In this document: positions 5,909 to 7,205 of the stretch, piece by piece
Numbering within the stretch: position 1 is the first letter of the stretch
How the letters are laid out: the number at the start of each line of letters is the position of its first letter
Source of the DNA: Candidatus Woesearchaeota archaeon CG10_big_fil_rev_8_21_14_0_10_32_24
Lineage (GTDB): Archaea; Nanobdellota; Nanobdellia; Woesearchaeales; GW2011-AR9
Direction of reading: 5' to 3'
Assembly (NCBI GenBank): GCA_002763025.1
Contig: PCYG01000039.1
Coordinates: 11,824 to 19,028 of the forward strand
DNA: 7,205 nucleotides
Notes under the pieces: generated by a model
Databases searched by the model: none
What the model was told of the DNA's origin: nothing
What the model saw: only the letters and a program-made list of their open reading frames with translations
Translations under genes and position numbers: made by a program

Positions 5909-7205
5909 ATGAAAGATAATCTAAAAAATTTGCTAGGACAAGGTGAAGGGTTTAACCTAGAATTTAAAGAAAGTTTTGATTCAAACTTAGGAAAAGAAAT
6001 TTGTGCATTTGCAAATGCAAATGGCGGAATTATCTTGCTTGGTGTTTCTGATTTAGGTGTTATCAAGGGTGTTAACATCACAAATAAATTAAAATCGCAA
6101 GTTACCGATATCGTAAGAAACTTTGATCCTAAATTTCAAATTGATTTCGTAGAGCAAGAAAATGTCCTTATTATTAAAGTTTCAGAAGGGATTAATAAAC
6201 CTTATTCAATTGGTGGAAAATTCTATTTGAGGAATGGTCCTAATTCTCAACAGCTTGGGAGAGATGAAATAAGAACCTTTTTCCAAAAAGAAGGATTAAT
6301 TTTATGGGATGAAAAGGAAAATATAAAATTTGATTTAGATAAAGACTTTAATAAGGTTGCATTTGATGATTTTGTTCAGAAATCTAATATAAGTAAAGTA
6401 TTGAATAAAAAACAAATTCTACAAAATTTATTTTTATTAGAAAATAATCATCTGAAAAATGCAGGTGTATTATTATTTGCAAAAGACACACAAAAAATAT
6501 TTCATAAAGCAATGATTACTTGTGTTCTATATGAAGGAATAGATAAAGTTAATATCATTGATAAAAAAGATTTTACGGGAGATTTACATTCAAATTATCA
6601 AGATGTATTAAATTATCTTAAATCAAAATTAAATACAAGAATAATCATCACAGGTGGCCCTCATAAAACAAAATTGGAACTTCCAGAAGAAGCGTTACGA
6701 GAAGCATTAGTTAATGCCATTGGACATCGTGATTATCATGCATTGGGAGCCAAGATTCTTGTTGAAATTTCTTTTGATAGAGTTGAAATCACAAATCCAG
6801 GTGGTTTAGTAAAATCATTAAAAATAAAAGACTTTGGGAAAAAAAGTATGAGTCGTAATAACTTACTTTTTGGTTTATTACAACGTATGAAATTAGTTGA
6901 AAATGTTGGTTCAGGTATTAAGCGCATGAGACAATTAATGAAAAAAGAAGGGCTAGAAGAACCTTTATTTGACATTAATGAAAATTGGTTTGTAGTTTCA
7001 TTTAAGAGATTGCCTTTAGAAAAAGGAACAAATGGGTTGGTAGATGGGTTGGTAGATGGGTTGGTAGAAAGCCAAAAAAAGATTTTAAAACTCATGAAGA
7101 AAAGTCCACAAATTTCTAAAGAAGAGATGGCCCGTAAGATTGGTATTAGTACAACCGCTCTTGATAAAAATATAAATACATTAAAGAAGAAAGGATTACT
7201 TACAA
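5909..7205 (+). CDS. Schlafen/AlbA_2 - GHKL ATPase-like - winged-helix protein, 3' truncated by window (COG2865 type)
   Basis: The first 432 codons are present and open to the window end. Residues 12-125 form an AlbA_2 (Schlafen-type) domain: E18-F-K-E21, then A33-F-A-N-A-N-G-G-I-I-L-L-G-V-S-D. Residues 255-365 match the HATPase_c_4 region: L263-R-E-A-L-V-N-A-I-G-H-R-D-Y276, I294-T-N-P-G-G-L300, and S315-R-N-N followed by E331-N-V-G-S-G-I-K-R-M340. A Gly-Leu-Val-Asp repeat linker (376-387) leads to a winged-helix domain from about 388, with its recognition helix near 412-427. Such proteins are predicted nucleic-acid-binding regulators and are often mislabelled RecG helicase; no helicase motif is seen. 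The ATG starts 2 bases after the Ig-protein gene's stop, with no promoter or Shine-Dalgarno nearby, suggesting cotranscription and coupling. A TTG at 5903 is the only alternative start after the in-frame TAG at 5900. The natural stop is not visible. Target and role are unknown. Confidence 0.88.
   Translation, partial: MKDNLKNLLGQGEGFNLEFKESFDSNLGKEICAFANANGGIILLGVSDLGVIKGVNITNKLKSQVTDIVRNFDPKFQIDFVEQENVLIIKVSEGINKPYSIGGKFYLRNGPNSQQLGRDEIRTFFQKEGLILWDEKENIKFDLDKDFNKVAFDDFVQKSNISKVLNKKQILQNLFLLENNHLKNAGVLLFAKDTQKIFHKAMITCVLYEGIDKVNIIDKKDFTGDLHSNYQDVLNYLKSKLNTRIIITGGPHKTKLELPEEALREALVNAIGHRDYHALGAKILVEISFDRVEITNPGGLVKSLKIKDFGKKSMSRNNLLFGLLQRMKLVENVGSGIKRMRQLMKKEGLEEPLFDINENWFVVSFKRLPLEKGTNGLVDGLVDGLVESQKKILKLMKKSPQISKEEMARKIGISTTALDKNINTLKKKGLLT
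7032..7067 (+). repeat. Three perfect 12-bp tandem copies encoding a Gly-Leu-Val-Asp linker
   Basis: ATGGGTTGGTAG is repeated three times without mismatch. In frame it gives N375 followed by G-L-V-D, G-L-V-D and G-L-V-E, between the GHKL-like domain and the winged helix. A 12-base unit changes the protein by four residues and keeps the frame, so copy number could vary without breaking the gene. Similar short GLV-type repeats at this linker position occur in related proteins, as far as I recall. On the coding strand the G-pairs are also compatible with a two-layer quadruplex. Confidence 0.85.

Noticed and set aside
6736..7095. Minus-strand open frame of 119 codons with a Thr-Asn-Pro-Ser repeat
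   Set aside because: It is antisense to the GHKL-like domain and the 12-bp repeats, which fully account for its apparent repeat.
5909..7205. RecG helicase
   Set aside because: The sequence has AlbA_2, GHKL-like and winged-helix motifs but no Walker A/B or DEAD-type helicase motifs; the RecG label is a common misannotation for this family.

Overview
The window looks like a piece of an AT-rich archaeal genome, most probably a DPANN lineage such as Woesearchaeota or Pacearchaeota. Three things point there. The first protein has a class III (pilin-type) N-terminus, K-K-G/Q-I-T-V-F-I-I-I-G-I-V-L, of the kind very common on large exported DPANN proteins. A good archaeal BRE/TATA promoter lies only about 30 bases before its start codon, giving a nearly leaderless mRNA. 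The second protein is a long exported Ig-like protein with a cysteine-rich tail of a type I associate with these genomes. The lineage is an inference, since no marker gene is present.

Layout: all three genes are on the + strand. (1) Bases 1-119 hold a promoter and perhaps the last codons of an upstream gene. (2) 120-2579 is an 819-residue pilin-signal surface protein with a carboxypeptidase-regulatory-like (transthyretin-fold) segment and a late C/CC cysteine cluster. (3) 2580-2768 is a non-coding gap of about 12% G+C. It is built almost entirely of degenerate 14-17 bp tandem units that look like copies of the next gene's own start (ATGAGTAAA...); several units form tiny ATG...TAA frames, and the array runs into the first codons of the next gene. 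(4) 2769-5906 is a 1045-residue Sec-exported protein with about five Ig-like beta domains and an 11-cysteine C-terminal module. (5) 5909 to the window end is a Schlafen/AlbA_2 + GHKL-ATPase-like + winged-helix protein (COG2865 type, often mislabelled RecG). It starts 2 bases after the preceding stop and is cut by the window edge.

How they may work together (inference): the first two genes probably encode cell-surface or extracellular components, one processed by a prepilin-type peptidase and one by signal peptidase. The third is probably a cytoplasmic DNA/RNA-binding regulator whose translation is likely coupled to the Ig-protein gene. The most unusual item is the start-codon-like repeat array in front of the Ig-protein gene, together with an A8 tract just inside the gene. 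Both would be natural sites for length change and for altered expression of a surface protein.
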